Shown: in pieces, positions 53,315 through 61,594 of the stretch
How the letters are laid out: each line of letters begins with the position of its first letter
Position numbering within the stretch: position 1 is the stretch's first letter
Origin: Kineosporia rhizophila
GTDB taxonomy: Bacteria; Actinomycetota; Actinomycetes; Actinomycetales; Kineosporiaceae
Assembly: GCF_021277265.1 (NCBI RefSeq)
Contig: NZ_JAJSOH010000030.1
Span: 36,798-100,797, forward strand
DNA length: 64,000 nucleotides
Direction of reading: 5' to 3'
Notes under the pieces: generated by a model
Database searches by the model: none
What the model was told of the DNA's origin: nothing
Seen by the model: only the letters and a program-made list of their open reading frames with translations
Position numbers and translations under genes: made by a program

Positions 53315-54223
53315 TCAGCCCAGCGCAGGCTGGGAGTAGTGAAGTGAGCGGTCGGCGGTGTCGAGTACGGCCGAGGGGCCCAGCGGCACGGTGAGCTGTC
53401 GCGGACCGTGCCCGACGTCGAAGCCGGACAGGATGGGCACTCCCAGAGGGCCGAGCCGTTCGAGCAGGATCGCGTCGGGATCCGGCCCGCAGTTGACCCA
53501 CTCCCCCACCACCACGCCGGCCGCTGCGTCGAACCACCCGGCCCGCAGGAGCTGGGTCAGCAGACGGTCGAGACGGTGCGGTTCCTTGTTGATGTCCTCC
53601 AGCACAACGATGCAACCGCGGGCCGACCCGGCCTCGGGGCTGCCCAGCAGCGCTGCCAGCAGGTTGAGGTTGCCTCCGATCACCGGTCCGACGGCCTGCC
53701 CGGGCACCAGGACGCGCGCTGCGGGGCTGTGCAGCCGCACCGTCTGTTCCGGGCTCATCAGCGTCCGGATCAGGTGATCTCCCCACTCAGCGCCGTGCGT
53801 GTCGGTGGCCAGCGCCTGACCGGCCACCATCGGCCCGTAGAGAGTGGCGACGTCCGCGTGCCGGGCGAGCCAACGGTGCAGCACCGTGACATCGCTGTAG
53901 CCGATCAACGGCTTCGGTTGCGCGGCAGCGAAAACCGCCGGATCCAGGTGATCCAGCAGGCGTAGCGCCCCGTAACCGCCACGAGCGCACAGCACTGCGC
54001 CTACCCCGTCGTCGCACCAGGCCTCGGTCAGGTCCGCCGCACGCTGCTCATCACTGCCGGCGTACAGGCCGTCCCGGGCCAGCACATGCTGGCCCAGGAC
54101 AACTTTCAGTCCGGCTGAGCTCAGCCGGGCGCAACCGCCGGCAAGTTGCTCGGGCGAGACCGGGCCGCTGGTCGCGACCACGGCCACCCGGTCGCCGGCC
54201 CGCAGCCGCGCCCCCCGTCGCAC
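53315..54223 (-). CDS. LD-carboxypeptidase (MccF/LdcA, peptidase family S66)
   Basis: A 302-residue S66 family hydrolase. Catalytic serine region LIGYSDVTVLHRWL, preceded by CARGGYGALRLLDHLD, and the downstream acidic segment VVLEDINKEPHRLDR are typical; the histidine is in the FDVGHGPRQLTVPLG segment. Family members cut LD bonds in murein tetrapeptides, and the MccF branch detoxifies the peptide-nucleotide microcin C and similar aminoacyl compounds. Being next to an NRPS operon, a self-resistance role is conceivable but the gene faces the other way. It follows the dehydrogenase gene by 8 bases. Confidence 0.88.
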   Translation of the reverse strand: MRRGARLRAGDRVAVVATSGPVSPEQLAGGCARLSSAGLKVVLGQHVLARDGLYAGSDEQRAADLTEAWCDDGVGAVLCARGGYGALRLLDHLDPAVFAAAQPKPLIGYSDVTVLHRWLARHADVATLYGPMVAGQALATDTHGAEWGDHLIRTLMSPEQTVRLHSPAARVLVPGQAVGPVIGGNLNLLAALLGSPEAGSARGCIVVLEDINKEPHRLDRLLTQLLRAGWFDAAAGVVVGEWVNCGPDPDAILLERLGPLGVPILSGFDVGHGPRQLTVPLGPSAVLDTADRSLHYSQPALG

Positions 54224-54231
54224 AGCCGGAC

Positions 54232-55146
54232 TCAGTTCAGCGGCCCACCAGGGCGATTGACGACATGCCCTCCGAACTCCTCGCGCAGGGCCGAGAGCAC
54301 CTGACCACCGAAAGAGGTTTCCTGCCGGGACCGGATGCGGGTGAGCAGGGCAGCAGTGATCGCCGGCGCCGGTACGTCACGGGCGATCGCCTCCAGCACC
54401 GTCCAGCGGCCGGTGCCCAGATCTTCCACGTAGTCACCGAACTTCGACAGGTGCGGGTCGGCGCTGAGCTTGGCGCTGAGCAGGTCCAGCAGCCGGGAGG
54501 TGACCAGGCTGTTGTGCCGCCACAGCTCCGCGATCTGCGCCAGGTCCAGGTCGTAGTCGCTGGCCCGCAGAATCTCGAATCCTTCGGCGTAGGCTTCCAA
54601 CAGCCCGTACTCGATGCCGTTGTGAACCATCTTCACGTAGTGGCCGGCCCCGGAGCCGCCCACGTACTTACAGCCTCCGTCCGGTGCTGCCTGCTGCAGC
54701 ACCGGCATCAGTTCCTCGGCGAGCATCCTGTCCCCGCCCACCATCAGGCAGTAGCCCAGGTCCTTGCCGAGCAGACCCGAAGACGTCCCGACATCAAGGA
54801 AGCGCAAGCCGCGTTCGGCGCACCTGGCCGCCCTGTCGACCGTCTCGTGGAAGTTGGTGTTCCCTCCGTCGATGAGGATGTCACCAGGCGCCAGGGCACC
54901 TTCCAGTGCCTGTGACACTGCCCGGGTAGGCTCACCGGCGGGAAGCATCATCCAGACCAGCCGCGGTCCGGAACCGAGACGGGCCAGCAGGTCCGGAAGA
55001 TCGACGGCGGCCTCCAGCCCCTCCGCCGCGAGCACATCGACCGTCGCCGAGCTCAGGTCGTACCCCACCACGCGGTGTCCGGCTCGCAGCCAGTGCTGCG
55101 CCAGACCGCCGCCCATCCGTCCCAAACCAACCAGGCCGATGTCCAT
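54232..55146 (-). CDS. gnd: 6-phosphogluconate dehydrogenase, short decarboxylating form
   Basis: A 304-residue enzyme; ATG at 55146 has AAGGAGG 5 bases upstream. Rossmann motif GLVGLGRMG, DGGNTNFHET, the substrate/catalytic stretch KMVHNGIEYG with Lys, His, Asn and Glu, and a C-terminal LGTGRWTVLEA are all intact. It oxidises and decarboxylates 6-phosphogluconate to ribulose-5-phosphate, giving NAD(P)H; the short form (about 300 residues) is common in actinobacteria. It diverges from the HAD gene and leads a two-gene unit with the LD-carboxypeptidase. Confidence 0.9.
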   Translation of the reverse strand: MDIGLVGLGRMGGGLAQHWLRAGHRVVGYDLSSATVDVLAAEGLEAAVDLPDLLARLGSGPRLVWMMLPAGEPTRAVSQALEGALAPGDILIDGGNTNFHETVDRAARCAERGLRFLDVGTSSGLLGKDLGYCLMVGGDRMLAEELMPVLQQAAPDGGCKYVGGSGAGHYVKMVHNGIEYGLLEAYAEGFEILRASDYDLDLAQIAELWRHNSLVTSRLLDLLSAKLSADPHLSKFGDYVEDLGTGRWTVLEAIARDVPAPAITAALLTRIRSRQETSFGGQVLSALREEFGGHVVNRPGGPLN

Positions 55147-55227
55147 CCATCCTCCTTGATCCGACGAACCGGCGAACTGCGCACCATGTGTGTCCCCCCA
55201 TGGCACACGGCTCACCCCTCAGCCATT

Positions 55228-55233
55228 TATATT
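55228..55233 (+). promoter_or_regulatory. Candidate -10 box for a leaderless HAD gene
   Basis: TATATT, a near-consensus -10, sits in a locally AT-rich stretch 7 bases before the ATG at 55241. No Shine-Dalgarno is present, so a leaderless transcript is likely. Confidence 0.5.
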
Positions 55234-55240
55234 ACGAATC

Positions 55241-55894
55241 ATGGGAAAACGGGCCGTTATTCTCGATTTCGACGGCGTCATCATGGACACCGAGTCCGCC
55301 GTGATTGCCGCCTGGCGCGCCGAATGCGCCGAGACGGGGCTGATCTTCGACGAGGCCGCGTTCGCCGCCGCCGTCGGGGTACCGTCCCTGACCCCGCAGC
55401 GGGTGGCGGCTCTGCTGGGCGCGGGCACCGTCGATCCCCTGGCGTTCGCCACCAACGTGCGGCGGCGTCTGCGCGCGGCGAGCGCCGAACTGCCGGTCCT
55501 GCCCGGCGTGCGGGAACTGCTGGCCGAGGCGAGTGCCGCCAGAGTGCCGGTGGCCGTAGCCTCCGGCGCGAGTCGCGACTGGGTCCTCGGCCACCTGAAC
55601 CGGGCCGGCGTCCTGCCGGGCCTGGCCGCGGTGGTGTGCCGGGAAGACGCCCGGGCCGGCAAACCTGCTCCGGACCTGTACCTGGTCGCACTCTCCCGGC
55701 TGCACGTCGACGCTCGGCAGGCGGTGGCGGTCGAAGACTCCCTGACGGGCGTGACCGCGGCCCAGGCGGCAGGGGTGCGGTGCATCGCCGTGCCGGGTCC
55801 GACGACCATCGGTCACGACCTGTCCGCCGCCGACCAGCAGTTGACCACGCTCGCCGGCGTCAGCCTCGCGGACCTCTTCGCCGACCGGCCGTGA
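55241..55894 (+). CDS. HAD-superfamily hydrolase, beta-phosphoglucomutase/phosphatase type
   Basis: A 217-residue HAD protein. Motif I VILDFDGVIMDTE (nucleophile Asp and acid/base Asp), motif II VASGAS, motif III Lys in RAGKPAPDLYL, and motif IV AVEDSLTGVTAAQAAG are complete. The helical cap lies between motifs I and II. Members either dephosphorylate sugar phosphates or act as beta-phosphoglucomutase; the sequence does not settle which. Divergent from the 6-phosphogluconate dehydrogenase gene, hinting at sugar-phosphate metabolism. Confidence 0.88.
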   Translation: MGKRAVILDFDGVIMDTESAVIAAWRAECAETGLIFDEAAFAAAVGVPSLTPQRVAALLGAGTVDPLAFATNVRRRLRAASAELPVLPGVRELLAEASAARVPVAVASGASRDWVLGHLNRAGVLPGLAAVVCREDARAGKPAPDLYLVALSRLHVDARQAVAVEDSLTGVTAAQAAGVRCIAVPGPTTIGHDLSAADQQLTTLAGVSLADLFADRP

Positions 55895-55927
55895 ACCTCA
55901 CCAGCACTTTCTGCGCAGGGCCGCAGC

Positions 55928-56473
55928 TCAGCGCAGAGACTCCCAGAACAAGTCCACCGCCCGCGCCAGCTCCTCCTCGGCCGGGGGCTTGATCAGGGCG
56001 AAAGCCGAGACGCTGAGCCGGTCGGAGGTACGCCAGCAGATGAGCCCGCCGGGGTAGGGAGAGCCTTCGCCATCTGGGCCCTGGTCCGCCGTGCGCAGTG
56101 AAAGGTTGCTGCTGCAGTAGGAATTGCTGTATCTCTGACCATTGTCGTTGAGCATCCGAAGATCCACCCTGCCGGTGAGATCCGTTCGTGTCGCCGTGAC
56201 GGAGACCGTGGTTCCGCCCGCTTTGCCGTACATGGCGAACGCGAGCTGAGCCCCACCCACGTCCTCCCGCAGCGTCGCCACGCTCTCGGGGTCGTCTCCG
56301 GTGTTGTAGGGCGAGACGTCAAGCTCCATGAACGTGGACGGCATCGTGATGGCCCGGTCGTCGGGCGGCCCGGAGGAGGCCCTCGACGGCCAGAGGACCC
56401 AGAACAGGACGAACACGGCGACCAGGAGGAACCCGCCGACGAGCGCAGAGACCGCGCGTGGGCTCACCGGCAT
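55928..56473 (-). CDS. Hypothetical protein with N-terminal membrane anchor
   Basis: A 181-residue protein; ATG at 56473 (MPVSPRAVSALVGG) has GGAGG 7 bases upstream. One membrane helix at about residues 8-28 is followed by WPSRASS and an extracytoplasmic domain with two cysteines (NSYCSSNLS; GLICWRTSD) that could form a disulphide. The domain has short beta strands (TTVSVTATRTDL; LSVSAFALI) and ends in a helix. I do not recognise the family. Convergent with the HAD gene. Confidence 0.68.
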   Translation of the reverse strand: MPVSPRAVSALVGGFLLVAVFVLFWVLWPSRASSGPPDDRAITMPSTFMELDVSPYNTGDDPESVATLREDVGGAQLAFAMYGKAGGTTVSVTATRTDLTGRVDLRMLNDNGQRYSNSYCSSNLSLRTADQGPDGEGSPYPGGLICWRTSDRLSVSAFALIKPPAEEELARAVDLFWESLR

Positions 56474-56577
56474 GGGTACCTCCAAGGACGCCTGACCTGT
56501 TCAGACATCGGCAGGTGGACAGCCTGCTCTTGAGGTCTGTACGTCGCTCATGCCGGTGCGTGTCTGGCAGGACTCCC

Positions 56578-57228
56578 CTAGGCGGAGACCTCGAAGAAGT
56601 CGTTCAGGGCGCGGCTGTTACGACGCGCGATCGCCCGCTCTTCGGCGGTGGTGCCGGTGTTCGGGATCTCCAGGAGTTCGCTCAGCAGGTTCCGCTGCTT
56701 GGCGTAACGCTTCTTGTAGGAGTGCAGCTCGTCGATCGCGCCGGCGATCCAGACCTTCTGCTCGGCCGAGGCGACCTGCTGGCTCTTGATCCAGTCGGCC
56801 CGGGCGATCTTCAACGGGTTGCCGGGCTTGATCGAGTACAGGCCCGGGGTGTGGAAGAAGCCGTTGAGCTCTCTGGTGAGGCGCACCACGGTGGCCCGCT
56901 GCTTGGGCGTCACCTGGGTACCTGGGATCTTGGTGAGCGCGACCAGGTTGTCCTCTTCGTGCCAGTAGTGGTCCCCCTTGGCGGCCGCCAGCTCCTTGCG
57001 GGCAGCGTTGAACGCGTCGTAGCGGGTCGCGTTGGGGCCCTCAGCACCGGCCTTCCAGTGCGCACGTGCCTCCTGGAAGTGGCTGGCCCGGGCCGCGCTG
57101 CTCACGTCGGTGGTGGGGCTGGAGGCGCCGGCGTTGGCTGGACCGGCCGTGCCGATGACCGCGGCAGTCAGGGCAAGGCCCAGGGCGGCGGCAACAGGGA
57201 CGGAGACGGCCGGCTTGTTCTTACGCAT
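56578..57228 (-). CDS. Secreted helical protein of unknown function
   Basis: A 216-residue protein with a clear Sec signal peptide: basic MRKNK, hydrophobic core to residue 31, and cleavage after PANA. The mature part is charged, helical and lysine/arginine-rich (DAFNAARKELAAAKGDHYW; AEERAIARRNSRALNDFF), with no cysteine and no recognised domain. GAGGAAG precedes the ATG. It is monocistronic in appearance. Function unknown. Confidence 0.75.
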   Translation of the reverse strand: MRKNKPAVSVPVAAALGLALTAAVIGTAGPANAGASSPTTDVSSAARASHFQEARAHWKAGAEGPNATRYDAFNAARKELAAAKGDHYWHEEDNLVALTKIPGTQVTPKQRATVVRLTRELNGFFHTPGLYSIKPGNPLKIARADWIKSQQVASAEQKVWIAGAIDELHSYKKRYAKQRNLLSELLEIPNTGTTAEERAIARRNSRALNDFFEVSA

Positions 57229-57415
57229 CGGAACTTCCTCGAGTCGATCAGGCCGCCAGGCGGCTTGTAGTTGCTGTCCCCAGATGAGATGCAGCGAGAC
57301 CCGGTTTGGTTCGGAACTGCTTCGGGGTCGTCCGGACCACCGCTTTCACCGGCCGGGGTCCGAAGTTGGCGAAAGAGGTCACCAGCTGACCGCATGCCCT
57401 GACAACCTGGTCCGC

Positions 57416-58000
57416 ATGGACGACGAACACACCGACGATCGCCTGACCGTGCCCGACACGGCCGCCTGGCGGGCCTGGCTGGATGCGAACGAGGCCTCGT
57501 CCAACGGCGTGAAACTGGTGCTGGCCAAGAAGGGTGTCACCGACCCGACGTCCCTGACCTATTCGGAGGCTCTGCTCGAGGCGCTGTGCAGCGGCTGGAT
57601 CGACGGACGACGCAACGCCATCGACGACCGCACCTTCCAGCAGCACTTTACGCCCCGCAGGCCGGGCTCGCTCTGGTCCCAGCGCAACATCGGCCTGGTC
57701 GAGGCCCTGATCAAGCAGGGGCGCATGCGAGCACGGGGTACGGCCGAGATCGACCGGGCCAAGACAGACGGCCGTTGGGCCCGCGCCTATGCCGGACAGG
57801 CCCGAGCTGAGACACCGCCCGACCTCAGCCAGGCCCTTGCAGGCTCCCCTGCAGCGCAGACCAGGTTCGCCGCCCTGTCCAAAGCTGACCGGTACAGCCA
57901 TATTCATGCCGTGATCACGGCTTCCACACCGGCCGGCCGCGCCGCCCGCATCGTGCGGATCGTCCAGGCCCTGGAGGAACCGCCATCAGCCACCCCCTGA
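57416..58000 (+). CDS. YdeI/OmpD-associated family protein
   Basis: A 194-residue protein beginning MDDEHTDDRL. Typical family features are the N-terminal AAWRAWLDANEASSNGVKLV stretch, TYSEALLEALCSGWIDG and FTPRRPGSLWSQRN, and a C-terminal FAALSKADRYSHIHAV region. Members are cytosolic and poorly understood, linked in enterobacteria to peptide resistance. ATG at 57416 is the first codon that retains the conserved core. A 15-bp hairpin closes the transcript 41 bases after the stop. Confidence 0.8.
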   Translation: MDDEHTDDRLTVPDTAAWRAWLDANEASSNGVKLVLAKKGVTDPTSLTYSEALLEALCSGWIDGRRNAIDDRTFQQHFTPRRPGSLWSQRNIGLVEALIKQGRMRARGTAEIDRAKTDGRWARAYAGQARAETPPDLSQALAGSPAAQTRFAALSKADRYSHIHAVITASTPAGRAARIVRIVQALEEPPSATP

Positions 58001-58040
58001 AACTCCCCCGACCCCCACGGCCTGAACGAAGGCCTGCCCC

Positions 58041-58077
58041 AAGGCGCCCACCAACGTCCGTTGTTGGTGGGCGCCTT
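58041..58077 (+). terminator. 15-bp perfect hairpin terminator
   Basis: AAGGCGCCCACCAAC (58041-58055) pairs perfectly with GTTGGTGGGCGCCTT (58063-58077) around a 7-base loop. It is the strongest hairpin near a gene end in the window and, because A/T pairs close the stem, could act in both directions. It separates the YdeI-like gene from the polyketide cluster edge. Confidence 0.8.
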
Positions 58078-58272
58078 CGGTCGTGCCGCTGATCTGCCCG
58101 CCGACCCCACGAAAACCTGATCAACGCCAGAAGCGCCGTCCGTGACCTGGATCACTCGCCTGCACTTGGGTGTTCAACTGCTGCCTGCCGGTCGTTGACG
58201 TACCCGGCTACGCTCGTCGCCCGCCCGGGTGACGGGCCCCGGGTGAGACCGGCGTCGGACGAGGAGTGCGTG

Positions 58273-59868
58273 ATGTGGTTCGGCGAGGCTGCCGCCCACC
58301 TGCTGAGCCAGTACGGCATCGAGGACGTCTTCGGCATCCCCGGGGTGCACACGGTGGAGTTGTACCGGGGGTTCGGTTCGGCCGGACTGCGCACGCACGT
58401 GGCCCGACACGAGCAGGGCTGTGGATTCATGGCGGACGCCTATGCGCGAGTCAGTGGGCGGGTGGGGGTCTGTGCAGTGGTCACCGGGCCGGGTCTGCTG
58501 AACCTGCTCACCCCGGCCGCACAGGCCTGGCACGACTCCGTACCAATCCTGATCCTGGCCGCCTCCACCCGCAGCGACCTGGCCGGGAAGGCCCGGGGCA
58601 CGCTGCACGACATCCCCGACCAGGCCGCTGCCGCCGCCGGGGCGATCGGCTGGTCGAAGGTGGTCAGCAGCCCGGAGGCCTTTCCCGAACTGCTGGCCGA
58701 GGCCTGGGGCGTTCTGACCACCGGCCGTCCCCGCCCGGCCTGCCTGCACATCCCGATCGACGTCCTCGACGCCCAGGTCCCCGGCCCCTGGACCAGGGCC
58801 CCCGCCGCAGACCGACCCAGCCTCGAGCCGTCCTCGATCGACGCGGTCCGCGCTCTGGTGGCCCGCGCCGAGCGTCCGGTGATCATCGCCGGAGGCGGTT
58901 CCCGAAGCGCCGCACCCGAGGTGCAACGACTCGCCGAGCGCCTCGACGCACCCGTTCTGACCACCGGGAACGGGTCAGGGGTGATCGATGCGTCGCACCC
59001 TCTGGCGGTGGGCACCCTGCTGCCGTTCTCGGGCGCCCGCGACCTGGTGACCGAGGCGGATGTGGTGCTCGCGCTGGGGACCGAGTTCTCCGAGACGGAC
59101 GTCATCTACACCGGGATCCCCCTGCCGACGGCCCGCGATCTGGTGATGGTGGACGTCGATCCGGCTCAGTTGTCGGCGCACCGCCCGCGGATCGGCGTGT
59201 GCGCCGACGTAGGAACCTTTCTCTCAGCCCTGCTGGGCGTGCTGCCGGAACCGGTTGGCGTCGAGCCCCGGTGGGCGGGGGCACAGCGGGCCGAGCGCGC
59301 CCGCAGCCGGATCGAGTGGACCTCCGACTCCAGGCGGCACAGGCCCTGGCTGGACGCCCTGTGGTCGGTGTGCCCGCCGGACCTGATCACGACCCTCGAC
59401 TCGACCCAGCTCGCCTACACCGCGCACCAGTACGTGCCCAGAACCCGTTCGGCCACCTGGCTGGCCCCCTACGGCCTGGGCACGCTGGGCCCGGCCCTTC
59501 CGATGGCCGTGGGGGCCGGGATCGCAGCGCCCGGCCGGCCCACGCTGGCTGTCTGCGGCGACGGCGGGCTGCTGTTCACCCTGCCGGAACTGGCTACCGC
59601 CGTGGACGCGGGACGGCAACTCCTGCTCGTGGTGTGGGACAACCGTGGGTACGGCGAGATCCGTGACTCCTTCGACCGGGCCGGTGTTGCGCGCACCGGC
59701 ACCGAGGTCACGGCGTTCGACCTGGTCGCCGTCGCGGCAGGCTTCGGTGCCCACGCCGTGCGGGTGACGACCCCCGGTGACCTACGGGACGAAGCCCAGA
59801 AAGCTTTCCTGCGCAAGGGCGTCAGTGTGGTGGTGGTCACGGCCGACGACGTCCTCGGGACAGACTAG
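58273..59868 (+). CDS. Thiamine-diphosphate-dependent decarboxylase/synthase (acetolactate synthase-like)
   Basis: A 531-residue ThDP enzyme; ATG at 58273 has GAGGAG 6 bases upstream. The N-terminal Pyr domain has the activating glutamate in RHEQGCGFMADAYAR (Glu47). The C-terminal PP domain has CGDGGLLFTLPEL followed about 25 residues later by WDNRGYGEIR, the GDG-N diphosphate motif. The FAD-type middle domain is reduced. It resembles 2-oxoacid decarboxylases such as 5-guanidino-2-oxopentanoate decarboxylase more than true acetolactate synthase, but I cannot separate these by eye. It starts a two-gene unit with the flavin monooxygenase-like gene. Confidence 0.82.
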   Translation: MWFGEAAAHLLSQYGIEDVFGIPGVHTVELYRGFGSAGLRTHVARHEQGCGFMADAYARVSGRVGVCAVVTGPGLLNLLTPAAQAWHDSVPILILAASTRSDLAGKARGTLHDIPDQAAAAAGAIGWSKVVSSPEAFPELLAEAWGVLTTGRPRPACLHIPIDVLDAQVPGPWTRAPAADRPSLEPSSIDAVRALVARAERPVIIAGGGSRSAAPEVQRLAERLDAPVLTTGNGSGVIDASHPLAVGTLLPFSGARDLVTEADVVLALGTEFSETDVIYTGIPLPTARDLVMVDVDPAQLSAHRPRIGVCADVGTFLSALLGVLPEPVGVEPRWAGAQRAERARSRIEWTSDSRRHRPWLDALWSVCPPDLITTLDSTQLAYTAHQYVPRTRSATWLAPYGLGTLGPALPMAVGAGIAAPGRPTLAVCGDGGLLFTLPELATAVDAGRQLLLVVWDNRGYGEIRDSFDRAGVARTGTEVTAFDLVAVAAGFGAHAVRVTTPGDLRDEAQKAFLRKGVSVVVVTADDVLGTD

Positions 59869-59964
59869 GGAAACTGTTCAACCGCCGACCTGGGTGAGTG
59901 GTACGGCAGCGGTTAGGCTTTCCGGCCAGATCTCTTCGGGCACGGCTGATGAGGGGCCTCGGAA

Positions 59965-61587
59965 ATGACTGCCGGCCTGGCGCCGCTGACGATGTTCGGT
60001 CCGGACTTCCCCTTCGCCTACGACGACTGGCTCAGACATCCCTCCGGGCTCGGCCGGCTCCCGGTCGAACGGCACGGCACCGAGGTCGCGGTGGTCGGCG
60101 GTGGGATCTGCGGGCTGGTCACGGCCTACGAGCTGATGCGCCTGGGTCTGAAACCGGTGGTCTACGAGGCGGAACGGCTGGGCGGTCGGATGCGCTCGGT
60201 GCGCTTCGCGGACGGGCTTGACACCGTGGCCGACCTGGGCGCGATGCGCTTCGCCCCGGCCGCCACCACGCTCTTTCACTATGTGAACCGGCTGGGCCTG
60301 CGCACCGAGGCGTTCCCCAATCCACTCAGTCCCGCCGCCGGGACCACGTTCATCGACCTGAACGGCCGCACCCACCAGGTAAGTTCGGCCGACGACCTGC
60401 CCCCGGTGTACCGGGAGGTGGGCGAGGCCTGGCAGCGGACGATCGCCGACGGCGCCGAACCGGAGCTGATCGAGGCCGCGCTGCGCGGCCGCGACGTGGC
60501 CGCTCTGAAGACCGTGTGGAACCGGCTGGTGGCCGAGCTGGACGACCAGTCCTTCTACGGTTTCATCAGCCGGTCCAAGGCTTTCGCCTCGTTCCGGCAC
60601 CGGGAGATCTTCGGCCAGGTGGGCTTCGGGGCGGGCGGCTGGGACACCGACTTCCCCAACTCGATCCTGGAGATCCTGCGGGTCGTCCTGACCGGCGCCG
60701 AACACGACCAGCAGAGAATTGTCGGTGGCGCTCAGTCCCTGCCCGACGGCCTGTGGAAGCACGCTTCTGACAGCATTTTCTGGCCCGCCGGAACCTCACT
60801 GGCCACGCTGCACCCGCACGGGCCGGCCCCCGCGGTCACCAGCATCACCCGCTGCGGCGAGGGTCTGCGGATCAGCACTGCGGACGGGCACCGTGACTAC
60901 CCGGCCGCGGTCGTCACCCCCCAGGTCCGGCTCCTGGCCACGCGGATCGACGTGGAGGAGTCGCTGCTGCCCACCGAGGTGTGGACGGCGATCGAACGCA
61001 CGCATTACATGGGCGCTTCCAAGGTCTTCGTCGCCACCGACCGGCCGTTCTGGAAGGACGCCCAGGGCCCGCGTCTGGGCATGACCCTCACCGACCGGCT
61101 CCCCCGCAGCATGTATCTGCTGGACGACGGACCGGACTGCCCGGGCATCATCTGCCTGTCGTACGTGTGGAACGACGACTCGCTCAAGCTCGGGCCGCTG
61201 TCCCTGGCCGAGCGCACCGACCTGCTGCTGCGCCGGATCGCCCGGATCCATCCCGAGGTCGAGATCCGGGCCCGGATCATCGGTGAGCCGGTCGGCATCA
61301 CCTGGGAGGACGAACCGAACTTCCTCGGCGCCTTCCGGGCCAACCTGCCCGGCCACTACCGCTACCAGCACCGCCTCTTCGGTCAGTTCCGCAGTGCCCG
61401 CAACGGGCTGTTCCTGGCCGGCGACGACGTCTCCTGGTTCAGCGGCTGCTCCGAGGGCGCCGTCACCACCGGCCTGAACGCGGTCTGGGCCGTGGTGCGA
61501 CATCTGGGCGGCAGCAGCCACCGTGACAACCCGGGACCGGGGGACGTCTACGACGACATCGCCCCGGTCACCCTGCCCTACTCCTGA
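59965..61587 (+). CDS. Flavin amino-acid 2-monooxygenase / amine oxidase family (tryptophan 2-monooxygenase-like)
   Basis: A 540-residue flavoprotein. FAD-binding GGGICG at residues 45-50 lies in EVAVVGGGICGLVTAYEL, then VYEAERLGGRMRSV, the GG doublet and arginine motif. The C-terminal FAD segment is NGLFLAGDDVSWFSGCSEGA. Size and overall pattern resemble bacterial tryptophan 2-monooxygenase and its arginine-using relatives, which oxidise and decarboxylate an amino acid to the amide. In guanidino-polyketide clusters such an enzyme makes 4-guanidinobutanamide from arginine. Substrate here is inferred from the neighbouring ligase and PKS. Confidence 0.8.
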   Translation: MTAGLAPLTMFGPDFPFAYDDWLRHPSGLGRLPVERHGTEVAVVGGGICGLVTAYELMRLGLKPVVYEAERLGGRMRSVRFADGLDTVADLGAMRFAPAATTLFHYVNRLGLRTEAFPNPLSPAAGTTFIDLNGRTHQVSSADDLPPVYREVGEAWQRTIADGAEPELIEAALRGRDVAALKTVWNRLVAELDDQSFYGFISRSKAFASFRHREIFGQVGFGAGGWDTDFPNSILEILRVVLTGAEHDQQRIVGGAQSLPDGLWKHASDSIFWPAGTSLATLHPHGPAPAVTSITRCGEGLRISTADGHRDYPAAVVTPQVRLLATRIDVEESLLPTEVWTAIERTHYMGASKVFVATDRPFWKDAQGPRLGMTLTDRLPRSMYLLDDGPDCPGIICLSYVWNDDSLKLGPLSLAERTDLLLRRIARIHPEVEIRARIIGEPVGITWEDEPNFLGAFRANLPGHYRYQHRLFGQFRSARNGLFLAGDDVSWFSGCSEGAVTTGLNAVWAVVRHLGGSSHRDNPGPGDVYDDIAPVTLPYS

Positions 61588-61594
61588 ACCGCGC

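Noticed and set aside
58273..59868. Housekeeping acetolactate synthase large subunit for branched-chain amino acids
   Set aside because: No small regulatory subunit gene or ilvC is adjacent, the middle domain is reduced, and the gene sits with a PKS-edge flavoenzyme; a specialised 2-oxoacid decarboxylase fits better.
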